DNA from: Dromiciops gliroides
Taxonomy: Eukaryota > Chordata > Mammalia > Microbiotheria > Microbiotheriidae
Direction of reading: 5' to 3'
Assembly (NCBI RefSeq): GCF_019393635.1
Contig: NC_057866.1
Location: 1,871,001 to 1,935,000, forward strand
DNA length: 64,000 nt
Made by a program: the position numbers and the translations under genes. Under the pieces are notes generated by a model, which did no database searches, was not told where the DNA came from, and was given only the letters and a program-made list of their open reading frames with translations. The first letter of the stretch is position 1. Each line of letters starts with the position of its first letter. This document shows, piece after piece, positions 33,401 through 46,900 of this stretch.

Positions 33401-36400
33401 TGGAAATGGCGCCTGGGACTGCCAGGGCTGGCCTCATCTGGGAGGAGGTTTCTGTACCACCCAGCCTCTCCTCAGCAGGAAGACTGGCCCAGCTCCCTGA
33501 GAAAGGGGGGCAAAACTGGGCAGACATTGCCAGGGGCCATCCTAAAGCTCCGATAGGCCTCCCTCTCCTTCCTGCACATTCTGGTCCTCTGGGGTGGTGG
33601 CTCAGCAGCCTGCCGCCCCCCCCCCCCCCCCCCCCGCCCCCTTTCAGGGACACTCTGCCAGAGCAGGGTAGGCCCTCCCCTGCTTGGGGAGCTGTCCAGC
33701 TTTAGGACAGCAGGTCCAGTAAGGAGTTTCCACGGGCTGCAGGCAGATTCTACCAAGGCTTCCCCAGAAGGATCCAGCCCCTCCACAGGGCAGCCCCTGG
33801 ACCCAAGAAGCTGACAGTGTGCATTCCACTTGAGCATAGTCACAAGCCCCCTCCCTGCTTCCTGTTATGTTCTGAAGGGTGGCCACGAACGACATCCCTG
33901 GGACCAGGGAATACCCAGGATCTAAAGCCTGCCTCCCACTGCTCATCCCTGGGCACACTGGCAGGGCAGGCTAGGCCCAAGCCTGCACACCCACTCACTG
34001 AGTCCTGCTTACAAAGTCAGGGGGGGTACCCCAAGGTGGGTCCTCTCTTTGTCCTGGGGGACATGCCAGCCACCTTGGCCCGCTGGGGCCCAGAAAGAGG
34101 AGATGGAACCTTCAGCCAGATGCTGGGCCTCGATCCTGAGGCCCTGTGGGGAGCCCCACCCTTCGGTGGGGGGGGGGGGCACCTCTGACCTTGGCTTTTT
34201 TCTCTTTCTCTTCTGGCTTTTTAAAGTTGCTGATGGTTGATTTCTGAGGAGGAGGAAGAAAGAATGCTCCCTGTGTGCCAGGGAATTCCTTTCCCTCAGA
34301 TTCTCACGGCAGCCCTTTGCCTAAAAAGGTAATCTGTGCTTCGTCTCCAGATGCTCCACCCGAGAGCCAGTGCCTGGCATGGCCGGCACAGCATCTTGTT
34401 CCAAGCCCTGGGTCTCCCAACAGGCGACCTTCATCTTCTCAAAGTGAAGGCTCTGAGGCAGGAGCTGGACCCCACGTGCCGGTGCCAGTGCCGAGCTGTC
34501 CTTGGTGCCCCAGCATGGGGTGGGGGGGTGTCCCTGTGACAGTCGGTGGGCCCAGCCAAGCCTTCCGCAGAGGCCACAACCCAGAGACCAGCCAGGGCTC
34601 GGAGCTCCCCTCCTGAATGGGGACAAAGGGCCAGCCCGCCCCAGTGCTCCCCAAGCTTCTCCTTCCTCACTCTGCCTTTAGCACAGAGTCTGCTCTGGAG
34701 AAAAGGGGCTCCCCATTGGCAGGAGGAACTGGGAGGAATTAGGGTTTATAAGGAAGTGACTGATGGCCACGAGGTCCAGCGGCATTGCATACCCCACAGG
34801 AGTGTGTGTGTGTGTGTATGGTGTATGAGTGTGAATGTGGTGTGTGTGTGGAAGGGGAGGTGGGCAGAGGCACAGGCATCATCACTGGGCATCTCAGCAG
34901 GCTGCTTCACCTACCTGAGGGGGTCAGGCATGCACCAACAAGCACTTCATGACTGCTAGGGAAACAAAGGCAAGGTGAGGTGAGCCTGGCCCCCAGGAGC
35001 TGACAGTCTAAGGCTAGATTCCAAACCAGCCAGCCAATAAACACTGAAGTGGGAGTGCAGTGGGTAGAGCCCTGGGCCTGGAGTCAGGAGTCCCTGAGTT
35101 CAAATCTAGCCTCATATACTTCACCCTGTGTGCCTCCATTTCCTCATATATAAAATGAGCTGGAGAAGGAAATGGCCAACCCTCCCCCCCCAGGATCTCT
35201 TCCCAGAAACCCGAATGGGGTCACCGAGAGTCAGACACAACTGAAAGGCCAACACAAACCAAGCACCTGCTAATGGGGCAGACAAACAAACAGGTCTGTC
35301 TAACTAAGGCACTGCCAGGAAAATGCCAGACTGCAGACTTTGGGGAGGGAGAGAGGCCTGGCTGGCCGGGGCTAATGGGGCCTCCCAGATCTGAGAGGGA
35401 GGACGCTAAGGCAGGGACAGGGCCTCCCAGCCCGGGGAGGGGCAGAGCTCCCCAGGCCTCCCCCACAGCCTAGGGAGGCCTGGCAAAAGGACTTGGTCGG
35501 TAGGAGATCACTGGGTGCGGGGGGAGCCCCAAAGTTCCCAGGGTGGACGCCAGAAAGGCCTGGCAGGCTCCAGCTGCTGGGGTGGACTTTGGGAATGGAC
35601 CTTTTCATGCCGTTTTCTTGGCAATGTTCTGTCTTTTGAGCCATTTACAAACATGACTTTCTAAGAAGGGGATCCTCAGTCTCACCCAAGGGGGAAGCCT
35701 GATCCCCTGCCCAGGTGAGGGGAGGCCACAGAGTCGATGTAATTGGCTCATGCGAGCCTGGAGCATGAGGGATAAGCTGGAAGGAGAAACCACGGCTCCG
35801 GCCTCTTGGGCCAGTGCCCGCCCAGCCTGCTCCCAGGCTTCCCTTCTTCATTCTTCTCACTTGCTGGGGCCGACCCTCTGCCGCCCACCCATCCTCGCGT
35901 GTCTGATGGCCTAACAAGTTTTCCCTTCCCCTTCCATCAAAAGAAAAGGATAGAACAAGGAAAGAACAGCTTTCCTGACCTCGAGAAGCTGTCGAACTTC
36001 TTCACAAGTAAAGGACGCCTGCCTCTAAACATGCACTGTAAGAATGGCCAGGGGCCTGAGTCAAGGATCGGCTAACCACCTCGAGGGTGGTGGAGCCACC
36101 CAGGCCTGATGCCCACCAGCTGGGTGTCTTTGGGGAAGTTGTGACCCCTCTGGACTTGGGCTTCCTTCTCTGTAGGAAAGAAGGGGCCTCCACCACACTG
36201 TCCATCTCTGCTTCAATCCAAGGAGCCTCTAGCGCTGCCTTCTCGTCTCTGGAATCCCCCCCACAGAGGGGCCTTTGACCCCTGACCCCTGAGACTGTCA
36301 CCAACCAACAGTCCTGTTTGCCCCCTTCCTTCCTCCCACCCCGGGCACCCTGCCTGAGACACTCAAGGACAGACCCTGTGCAGCCTTCCCATGGCAAGGC

Positions 36401-39400
36401 CCCAGCTCCAGCCCTGCAGAGAATTGGGCAGAGAAGGCAACTCCCCTTCAGAACCTCCCCTCGGCAAAGAGGACGCCTCATGGAAAGAAGGCCCGCAGAG
36501 CCCTCGGCCCCACCCGCCCCCTGTCTCCTGACCCCCTGCCTTCCAGAAGGACCCCCACAGCCCCTTCTCGAGGCTCCGAGGCCACAGACAAAGGGAGCCT
36601 CTGTTCTCTCCCTTTTTCAGGGGTGGGGAGTTCGAATTCCTGTCGGAGTTCAAAGATCTCTGGTGCAATACCTCCCATCGCTCTCCCTGGGAGAGTCTTC
36701 CGACCAGATCATTAGAAATAGGGACCACAGCAACTGCCCCCCCCGCCCCCCCCCCATCAGGCCTTCCCATAATTCTCGAGCCTTGCCTGAAATCAGATGG
36801 GAAGAGAAACCAGAACCAGAACCACCCCCAAGGTCTGAACCTCCTCAGCTTTTTGGGCTGTTGTCATCTGGAGAAGTTCCCCAGAACCAAGAAAAAAGGA
36901 AGCCAATGTCACCTGCTACCCTGAAGAATGGACCTAGAAACAACGCCTCCGGAACAAAGGAGGGGGTATGCGGGGGCAGATCCTGGCTGGTGCTGTGGCC
37001 ACTGGAGCCCAGGTGGGCGAGCAACAGGGAAGTGAGGAGGCTTCACACACTCGGGGAGGCCACCTATGCCAACTCTCCCCGCCAGATGGAGAAGCTGAGC
37101 CCCAGAGAGCGCATACTTGCTCCAAGGCGCTGGGAGCAGTCAGCACTCAGGAATTCCGAAAAAAGAAGGCTGAGCACTTTCACCCATTGCCCCGGGGCCC
37201 ATTTGGAAATGGCATCAGGAGGGCAGCTTGCTGTCCTCCCAGAGCTCTGGCCCCTCTTCCACTGGGGACCCACTGGCGATCACACTCCAGCAACCCCTCA
37301 CTGGTAGGCCCGCCACCAAGCCAGCACACCCGAGCCCCCTTGGCCCAGACAATCGGCCCCTTCTAGCTACATGGGAGAAAATGCCCAGTCGGCTTCAGCC
37401 ACAAGACTTCCCAAAGGTCTCCGAGGAAGTCCCCCAAGGTCTGGAGCTGCCCCAAAGGGGAGGCACCTCAGCCCCAGCTGAGCTCCCCAGAAGAGATGAC
37501 CTATTTGTTGGTGGAATGCTGCATGTCACCTCAGGCCTGAAGACGGAAGTTCCCTGCAGAAAGAAGCACCAAAGAGAAGGCGAGACCGGGCAAGCCCTCT
37601 GTATGTGGGCACAAAAAATCCCCAAGAGATGGCATGGGATGGGGCACAGAGAACCTGTTCTCTGGCCCCTGGGTGAAAACTGAGACTGGGGGAGACGGGA
37701 CCATCTTGAACTCTTCCAAGACGCCCAATCCAGCCCCGCTCCTTGGAGCAGTGAGGCCCGACCCCACCTATCAGAAGTCCACCCTGGCCCCAGTGTCATC
37801 TAGTCACTGTTCACTTGATCCAAAGCTGTTCTCCTCCCTGGCACGCTCAGCCTTCCTCAAGGAAAGCTTTGCTACATCCTCTGCAGTTCTTTCGAATTGG
37901 GGTGGGGGGTGCACTTGGCAAATAGCAACTCCTTTGCCACGTAGGCCCCAACACCAAGGCACAGAATGGGTGGCCCAAGGGCTCTGGCCCCACCCCAAAT
38001 TCCCAAATGCATCTGATGTGCGGCTTGCCCACCCGTGGGCACCACCAGGGGGATGCTGGCAGGGGCTTCACAGGAGAGACTTCATAGAATGCTCTAGGCT
38101 GTCTGAAACTCTGTTTGAAGGGGCCCTGGGGGGAGGCGCAAAGGCCCAATCAGGCCCTGGCCCACACAGCCTCGGCACGAGATGCACTCCTGGCTGTAGC
38201 GTGGACTGACCGGGACTCCTGTGACCAGAGCCAGATGCTCTGGGCCTGTGAAAGATCCCTCTGCAATCACCAGTAAAACAGGAATGGGAACAGGATGGCC
38301 TGTGCAAGGCTCTGGCCATGGTGACTGCGCTTTGGGATCCTTTCAGGGTGAGCAACCAGAACACAAGTCAGGGTCACTCCACTCTGCCCCGCTGGGAAGC
38401 ACGACAGAGGGACTCTGGAGTCATGGGGCCTACCACCTCCTCAGGCATTTTAACAATTTGGGCCGGGTGTGCAGGCAGGGAGCTAGCTCCCAAGAGCTGG
38501 GTTCTCCACCTCGTCTGAGTGCTGGGCCCCACGGCAGCCATCGGCCGATGGCCACGAACCCCTGCTCAGAACCACATTCTCAAACAATCACACACAAGCA
38601 CAGCCGTCAAAGGACGAAACAAAACACGCTAGCGGACATCAGGTCAAAAGGACAAGATGGGCAAGGGCACTCTTTGGAGCCGACTGTTTACATCTTAGGA
38701 GGAAGAAAAGGGAGCCCTCCCTTCTGCAGCAGCGGGAGGGCTTGGACACACAGATGCTGCTCCAACCCCTTCTGGCGCCCAGAGTCCAAGATTCATTCTG
38801 CCCTACATCCTGAGGATCTGGCTTGTGGTCCACCTGGAACCTCAGCTTCCCCTTCCCCATTTTAGAGTGGAAAGAACATAACACTTCAAGTCAAAAATCG
38901 AATGTCCAACCCTGGTTCTGTCATTTTCTTTGTGCCTGTGAGCGGAATACCTTTTCTCTCCCCAGCCTCAGTTTCCCCACCTGTAAAATTAGGGAGTTTG
39001 GGCTCTTCAAACACTGAATTTTATCCTATGCTCCTCCAGCTACATACTCAGGACTGTGGGGGTATTTCTGTATGCATCTGTTTCCCTGCTGAAGAGGATG
39101 CATCTCTATACCAAACTGCGTTTGTGTGTACGTGTGCGTTGGCGGGGGGCGCCTCATCTGATGTCTGCTCCCCCCCCCCCCCGTCCTTTCCTCTATGTTT
39201 GTGTGCCCTTCACACATTCCAACTTCCACCCCCTTCTTCCTCCTGTCTACATTTAGCGTATTCTCCATTTGTCCCCCTTTCTGTTCCCTCTTAAAACCCT
39301 AAGAACAAAACCAGCCCTCCCCACCCGCCCCACCCCGAGTGCCCTGCTTTTCTTGTCTAATTCCCTTAGGGCGTTCAAGGACACTAACCCCATGCAGGAA

Positions 39401-40941
39401 CACTTGTTTCTTCTGAGGAAGGAAGAGGACGAGCGTGGACTGAATGCCCACCGTGTGCCAGGCCTTGGTATAAATGCTGCGAACGCAAAGCCTGCTCTCA
39501 GCTGCTGGGCCTGCTAGGATCCTGATGGTAGGTCCTTGGTACTTGGGCTGACCCTTCAGGGTGGCCTGCAGCATTTTTGTCTTTAACATGCAAGTTCTGG
39601 GTTTTGGCTCTGCCTTCGAGAAGTGTTCAGGGGAGTCTTTCTAGCTTCATTTACCCTCCAGTTCTAATAGACCAGAGCAGTTACACTTAGGATTTCCTGA
39701 AATACAGTGCCAAAGCTTTTTTAAAAATTGTGGTTTTCCACGGCTTGTCCTAGTTTTCTTAAACCGTCTCTCCTGGACCCATTTTCCAGGTCCATTGTGT
39801 TTTATATCAAATAGCTTCCATTTACTTCTATTTTTCAATCTTTTGCTTCTGTTCTTCTCTAGGGTCTTGTATTTGAAAGTCAAATTTTCTATTCAGTTCA
39901 GGTCAAGAATGCCTCAAAGTCCTCTCTTTCACTGAATTCCCATTTTCCCCCTGAAAGATTATACTGAGTTTTGCTGGGTGGGTGATTCCTGGCTGTCATC
40001 CCAATCTTCTGCTTTTGTTCTAATCTTTCTTGCTGCCTCATGGAATCACTGATTCTTGTGGAGCCCTTCTCAGTGTAAGAGTCTGTTCACTTGAGTAACG
40101 TGGATGGCTTTCTTTTCTAAGCTATGGATTCTCCTTTAGAGCTTTTAATTCATTTCCTCCTTTGAAACACTGCGGGCAGCTCTCCAGTGATTCTCCCCTT
40201 CTAAGCTGACTGCATTCTTTCTACACCTAAAAGAACTTGGATTGGGTTTTTTTTTTTTTTTTACTTTACTTCTCTCTCAGGGGGGTCAGCCCTGGTTGGC
40301 CTCACTCTGGGTCCCCTGGACTAAGCTTCTCTTGGCAGCCCCAGATGGCATCTCAAGGCAGGGTGTGAGGGACATCTGGGCTGCCCTGGCTAGAGACTGG
40401 CCCCACTGTATGGGGCTGCTTCTGGTGGATTCCAAGGGCCCTGATGGGGGTTTCTGACCGCCCTGCAGATTTCTTGGGGGAGATGACACTTGTATCTCCA
40501 GCCCATCTCTGATCCAGGACTAAACGGGACTGTCTGTCTTTTTCATTCCAAAGAATGTAAGCACCCAGAGAACAAGAGACTGCCTGGTTTTGTTGGATGT
40601 AGCTCTAGGACTTAGCAATCAGTGTTTGATGAGATCAGATACTGTGGCAGAGCTGAGAGAGACATTTCAAAGTTCTATACTCTTTCCATTACATCCGAAT
40701 TTAGCTGAGTGACATTACTGAGGACCATGATCAGAAAGGAAGGAAAGGCAATTTAGGGTCTAGAGAAGGAAAGTAGAGTGGAATGGAAAGTCCTGTTAGA
40801 ACAACTTCTGAAAAGCATGAAAATGTCTGACAAATTATAGATACAGATATAAGGTAAAATGACATGCCCAGGGACACACAGCTAGGAAATGTCTGAGGGC
40901 AAATTTGAATTTCCACTGCACCACCTAGCTGCCCATAGAGC

Positions 40942-40972
<31 letters not shown>

Positions 40973-43900
40973 GCTTTATTAGTTGAAAATTCATTGAAGC
41001 CATACCTTAGCTAATTAAGAGCTGGTTCTGATCTATCTGAATGATAGCTTTCTCAGGAAGGCCTGTCTTTCAGGGCCAGGTTGCTGGGCCCTTTAGGCCT
41101 ACCCTGACCTCCCAGCCTCATCTCCCATCACTTTGATGAAGCCCTGGCTGGGCCCACCCCCACCTATACCCAACGAACAACATCATCCATCAGGTCATGG
41201 CTGGAGTGACAGGTTCTTAAGCCCTGCCAGTCCATGGAACCCACATATATGGACCAGCATCTCCCTCCACTTCTTAGAGCAGGAAAAGCCACTGAGACAT
41301 TTTTAGATGTACTTTAAAAAAAATTGGCGGGGGGGGGGGGGAGCAGCTAGGTGGCGTAGTGGATAAAGAGCCGGCCAAAATTACTTTATTTGGGGGGGGG
41401 GGGTGCGGTTTGGAAGGGCAATGAAGGTTAAGGGCCTTGCCCAGGGTCACACCGCTAGTAAGTGTCAAGTGTCTGAGGCCGGATTTGAACTCAGGTCCTC
41501 CTGAATCCGGGGCCAGCGCTTTATCCACTGTGCCACCTCGCTGCCCTTAGATGTACTCTTGAACTGTGATTTAACCTTGCTATTAGCAGGAACTGAAGGG
41601 TGCCAGGAGGTAGTACTTTATGGGGAGAAGCCGCACTGCAAGGGTTTGGGGGAGCAGGAGTGTGCATGCGTGTGCACGCAGCCCAGGGAAAGGCAAGGCC
41701 CAGCAAGCAGCTCGTGCCGACTCAGGCTCAAGGCTCATGAACCGCTGAAGGAGTGACTGAGACCAACACGAGCTGAGACTGCCCTGGGACCAGGCCCGTT
41801 CAGCCGCCATCCACATCCTCCCAATCACTGGCACAGCTCCCCTCACATCCTGTTTACTGTCGGTTTTACAATGAGTTTTGTCTCCAGATAAAGACAAGCT
41901 GTTCTGTATTGCAGCTGAGAGTGCTGATGATAAACGAGCGGACCACACCGTGGGGAAGGGCAAAGGGGAACTTGGTCAGCCTTGACCATGAGCCAGGAGC
42001 ATCTCCCCTCTCTCCACTTGATTGTCCCATTTTACAGGGTCAGAGAGGAGAGTGAAAGAGAAAGGAGGGGAGAGAATGAGAGAGAAATGGGGCTAGAGAG
42101 AGAAGAGAAAGTGCCGGCACACACGTAAAGATGCTCCTTCATTCCTCGGAGTAAAGAAACTTTTGTGCTACGGGAAAAAGAACACAACTAAAAAGCAGGT
42201 CAGAGAAAGAACGTGAACCAGAGACTTGATTTAGTCATCTCGCTGGGCAATAAAGGTCATCTACAAAACGCCCCAGCACTCTCTCTCTCTCTGCCCTCTT
42301 CCAGGCCCCAGGCTCTGCCTGGAGCCCTCACTACCTCCTCCCCGGTCCCCCTTTTGCCAAGCTGGGGCCAGGGCCGGTGCTTTCTACCTTCCCATCTTCT
42401 ATCCTCTGGCCTTGCCACTCCTTGGGTGAAAGCCCTCATCACCTCACACCTGGCCCACTGGTGGTTCTGCCTGCCTCAGTCTCTCCCCACAGCTGTCCAG
42501 TGATCTTTGAAGGGCAGCTCCTTCCTATCTCCCAGGACCAACTGTGAAACCCTCCTAGCCTGGTTTCCTGTCTCCTTCTTCCTATATGTCCTCTGAGATC
42601 CAGTGACCCCAGCCGTGACATGCCATCTCCCTCAGTCATCCTCCTTCCCTGACTGATCCCGACTTTATGTTATTTGTCCATAATCACTTGCATGTTGTTT
42701 CCCCATTCGAAGGAAATTCAGGAGAAAAGGTGCCAAGCCTCACCAGCATCTGCACACTTCATCAAAGCCCCGGCCGGTCGGCTCTCATTGGTACCATCTG
42801 TTTGCAATAGGTGATCAGGAGCCTGCTCTGAGCTCTGGGCCCCTACCAGTTGTCTCAAGCATGGAGAGCAGCAATGATCAGCCCAAAATGAGCTCCCAAG
42901 AGAAGCACCCCAGGCCCAGGTCAAGCAGTCAATTCCAATACTACCCAAACTGGGGGGGAACCAGGAAAAGAAGGCGTCTTACCAACTGTCCTCTATGACA
43001 CAGATAGGGTTTTGACACCTCAACAGAGAAGGAAACCTACAGACCAAAAAAACTAGCAAGGAGATGACAGTAATATAGCACACATACTGTGACCAGGCTG
43101 GATTTACACCAGGAATGTTGAGCTGATTCGATATTAGGAAAACCATCAGCATAGCTGCCCGTGTCGATTTTTTAAAAATGATATGATTATATCAATAGAT
43201 TCAGAAAATCTTCTGACAAAATATAATACTTCCTATTAAAAATACTAGAAAACAAAGGAATGAACAGAGCTTAAAGCGATAAGCACTGTCTAAAATCAAG
43301 AGCAAGCATTTCTGCAATGGGGACAAACATAAAGCATTTCCAGTAAACTCACGGGTAAAGCAACGATGCTCATTATTACCATCATTGAACAATATCATAC
43401 TAGGAATGAGACTAGAAAAAGAGATGAAAGGAATAAGTACAGGCACTGAGGAAACAAAACAATCCCTCTGCTGATATAAGCATAGGTTACTCAAAGAACC
43501 CTTGAGAGTCAACTAAAAACTAGGCAAAACAATGAACAACTTCAGTGAAGATGCAGGATATAAAAGAAATCCACACAAATTATCAGCACTTCTATATCTA
43601 GCAGCAACATAAAGCAGGAAGAGAGAGACAGAAAGAAATTCCCTTTAAAAGGACTGCAGACAGTACAAAATGCTTGGGAGTCTCCCTGCCTACCTCCAGA
43701 CAGAGAAGTGATGGACTCACAGAGAAGACCAAAGCAAGGATTGTTTTTACTTCAGTTTGGTTTTGCACAACTTTATATTTGTACTGAGTTTTGTGTTTCT
43801 TGAATTCTCAATTTTGGGGAGGGAGGGTTTTGAAAGGAGATGGGGATGAGGGAAAGTATCTAGAGCTGAAAGTAAAATAAAAATGAGGTGGTTTAATTTG

Positions 43901-46900
43901 TTTGTTTGTTTGTTTTTGGCAGGGCAATGAGGGTTAAGTGACTTGCCCAGGGTCACACAGCTAGTAAGTGTCAAGTGTCTGAGGCTAGATTTGAACTAGA
44001 TTTGAATCCAGGGCTGGAGCTTTATGCACTGCACCACCTAGCTGCCCCCTAAAAATGAGTTTTTTAAAAAGAAAGAACAGAGAAGATCAATGGCTTAGTC
44101 TTGGTTTGGTAAAGTGACAGGTAAGTCCACCTGGAAGAAAAAGAAAGCAGAGGCACGCTGGCCCACCTGCAGTGAGATGGGGGCGAGGGGGAGTGTTCCT
44201 GGGAAATTCTAAGACAACGCTGTCTGGAAGAGAAAAGAGCCTTTTTGTTTCCCCAAAGGTGGCTCATCCTGCTTAGCCCTGGGGGCTGAAAAAGAAGGGA
44301 TGGGTGGGAAAAGGCTGGGTGTCAGCCGGGTCCTCATAAGGAGTGCTGGCTGCCCACAGGCTGCTCCATGGCCTCTGAGCACGCTGGCCTCCTGGCATCA
44401 CCGCCCATCTTCCCATGCGGGGCCCCAGTGCCAGCCTGATCTAGTATCGCCTAAGGGTCAATGAAAGGCTCCCCCTTCAGCGCCTCCAGGGCCAGCACTG
44501 CGGTCAAAGGCCTGACTCGTTTCCAGGCCTCCTCACGGCTTGGAGGGCTGGCTTCCAAAGGGCCCAGCTCAGTTCTGCCCAGAGCGAGAGAAGGCTGGTT
44601 ACTCCCTTGGGAGAAGGTCCTAGTTTCCTCTCCCTTTTAAGGACTGGATCAAATGCAGGCCCTGTCCTGCTCCACCCCACCCATTATGGCCCAAGCCGAA
44701 GGCCAGTCTGTGGGAGGAGGGCCCCAGGCACAGGCTGCTTGAGGGCATTAAGGAAGGTCTGGGCTTAGAGCCTGTCTCAGATGCCTAGGAGCCCGGTGAC
44801 CTCCTCTGTGCCTGGGGGCTTGACCAGAAAGGGGAGAAAGAAGGAGAGTCCTACTGAGAAGAAAAGCCAAAGGCAATCAATGCCCAGGATGGACAGGGGC
44901 GGCGCCTCGGGCCCTTTCTCACACAATGAGTGGAGGAGACAGCATCAGAATTCCTCCTACTGTGGGTGCAAGAGCTGGGGGGATGGGGGATTTGGAGTCT
45001 GAGGCTGCTTGGCCACCAATCTGGGTGACCTCTAAAGGCCTCAGTCTGTCCATCTGTAAAGTAGAGGAGGTAAGACTAGAGGGTCTCCTCTCATGTCCCT
45101 CCTGGTTCCAATCTGGGCTCGCAGGATGAGTCCTGCGCAAGAAAAAGTGTCCACGGCTCCATCCACGACAGGCCTGAGCACCAGCTCTGCCACCCCTGAC
45201 TGCAGACTTACCCACCATACTTCCTTTCATGAACTGGGCCGCAGGCCATCCCTCACACACCGTGTTCTAGCCAGCACCTCTGCGCCTCTGTCTGGCCCAG
45301 CCTCTGAGAGCCAGAATCCCCGCTTCCTTCAAGATTCAGCTTACCCGCCCTCTCTCACACAAACCCTTTCCTGACCCCAGGTGCTGCTCATCCTCCCCTT
45401 GGCAGAAGGAGGGCAAAGGGCTTTCTGGATCTAAAAATGGACCAGCAGGCAGATGGGTGGATGGACAGACAGACAGGAAGGCAGTCAGACAGATGGACAG
45501 AGAGGAAGGCAGACAGATAGACACAGCAGGCAAGTTAGTTGAGCAAGATATCCACACTGTACTATTTAAAAATTTACAGACCATTTTTTGAGCTCTCTGG
45601 CCATCTCTTAACCAGTCCAACTGTGGCTAAAGGAGAGACCAACTGGGATCAAGTGAGGAAGATCTAAGTTCAAATCTAGCTTCAGATCCCAACTACTGTG
45701 GGACACAGGGCAAGTGTGTCACCCATCTGCCTCACCCCCCTCAAATGTAAAATGGTTCTCCAAAGCAGCATGCTCTCCCAGATGGCCATGGGGCTCCACT
45801 GAGAGCCTATCTGGGAATCACACTTAGCAAACCTCAATGCCTTCAGCCATTGCTAGTTTGTATTAACTCTCCTGTGTCTGCACAGTGTTCTGAGCAGCCA
45901 GACCAGCTCCAGGCCAGCCGGCCCTTCTGGTCCAGTCCTGGGAAAAGGAGGTCAAAGTCCTTCACGGCTCCACTCAACATGCCAGGGCTCACTAAACCAA
46001 AGTCTTCTTTCTGACCAAGTGCTTGGTTCCCCTCTTCTTCCCCTGACCAAGCAGAGGCTGCCTCCGCTCCTGTATTCGTATCCCTGCATCTTAGCACAAT
46101 ATAAGGGCTTACTAAGTGCTTTGGCATTCCTTCACTGATGCTCGGAAAGATGGGGTGGGAGGTCCCATAAAGGAGGCGTGAGCAGGACTGAACACTTCTG
46201 GCTGGGGAAGCCCAGGTTTCACGAAGGAGGGGGCCTAGAGCTACGTCTGGATGGTAGAGCCGGGCAGGGATTGGAGAAGATGCCCCGGCCAGAAAGGGCA
46301 GAGAGATTTACAAGGAGGATGGATGGCTTAAGCCATCTCCACCTTTGCTTGGGTACTCTCCCCTGGCCAGCTGCCAAAGGTCTAAGCAAGGCTGGAGAGA
46401 GGAAAAGGAGACTTGGGGGAAGAAAGCCGTGGGAAATGACCCTTCCCCTCTTCCAACTCCAAGGTTTTGGAGGATAGAGGGGTCTCAGCCCCCATCCAAC
46501 CGATCTGCTCTTACAAGGGAGGGAGGAGCCGTGTCCGTGGTCACCCAGGCCGAGGGTCTGACTCCACGTCCCCAAGTTGGACAACCACAACAAAAGGTGC
46601 TCCCCATGCCAGGTGCTGGGCCACTGCTCTACCACAATGGCCTCTGGGCACCACCCCCCTCCCGTTTCCAGGTCCTGGAGTCATCCTTGCTTCTTCCCAC
46701 CACAAGGCGATCCCTCCCACTGCCCGATTCCTCCTCCCCACTTCTCCCCATACAGTCTCTACCCTCCTCTGGAATCAGGCAGGCGCTTCCCAGTGGGTTT
46801 CCCCGTCTCTCCGTTGTCCTTCTCTAGCCAGTCTTTGGGCCGCACACACAGATACACTGGCCTGCTTGTTGTGCTGCAAATTCAGCCCTCTACCCTCTGC

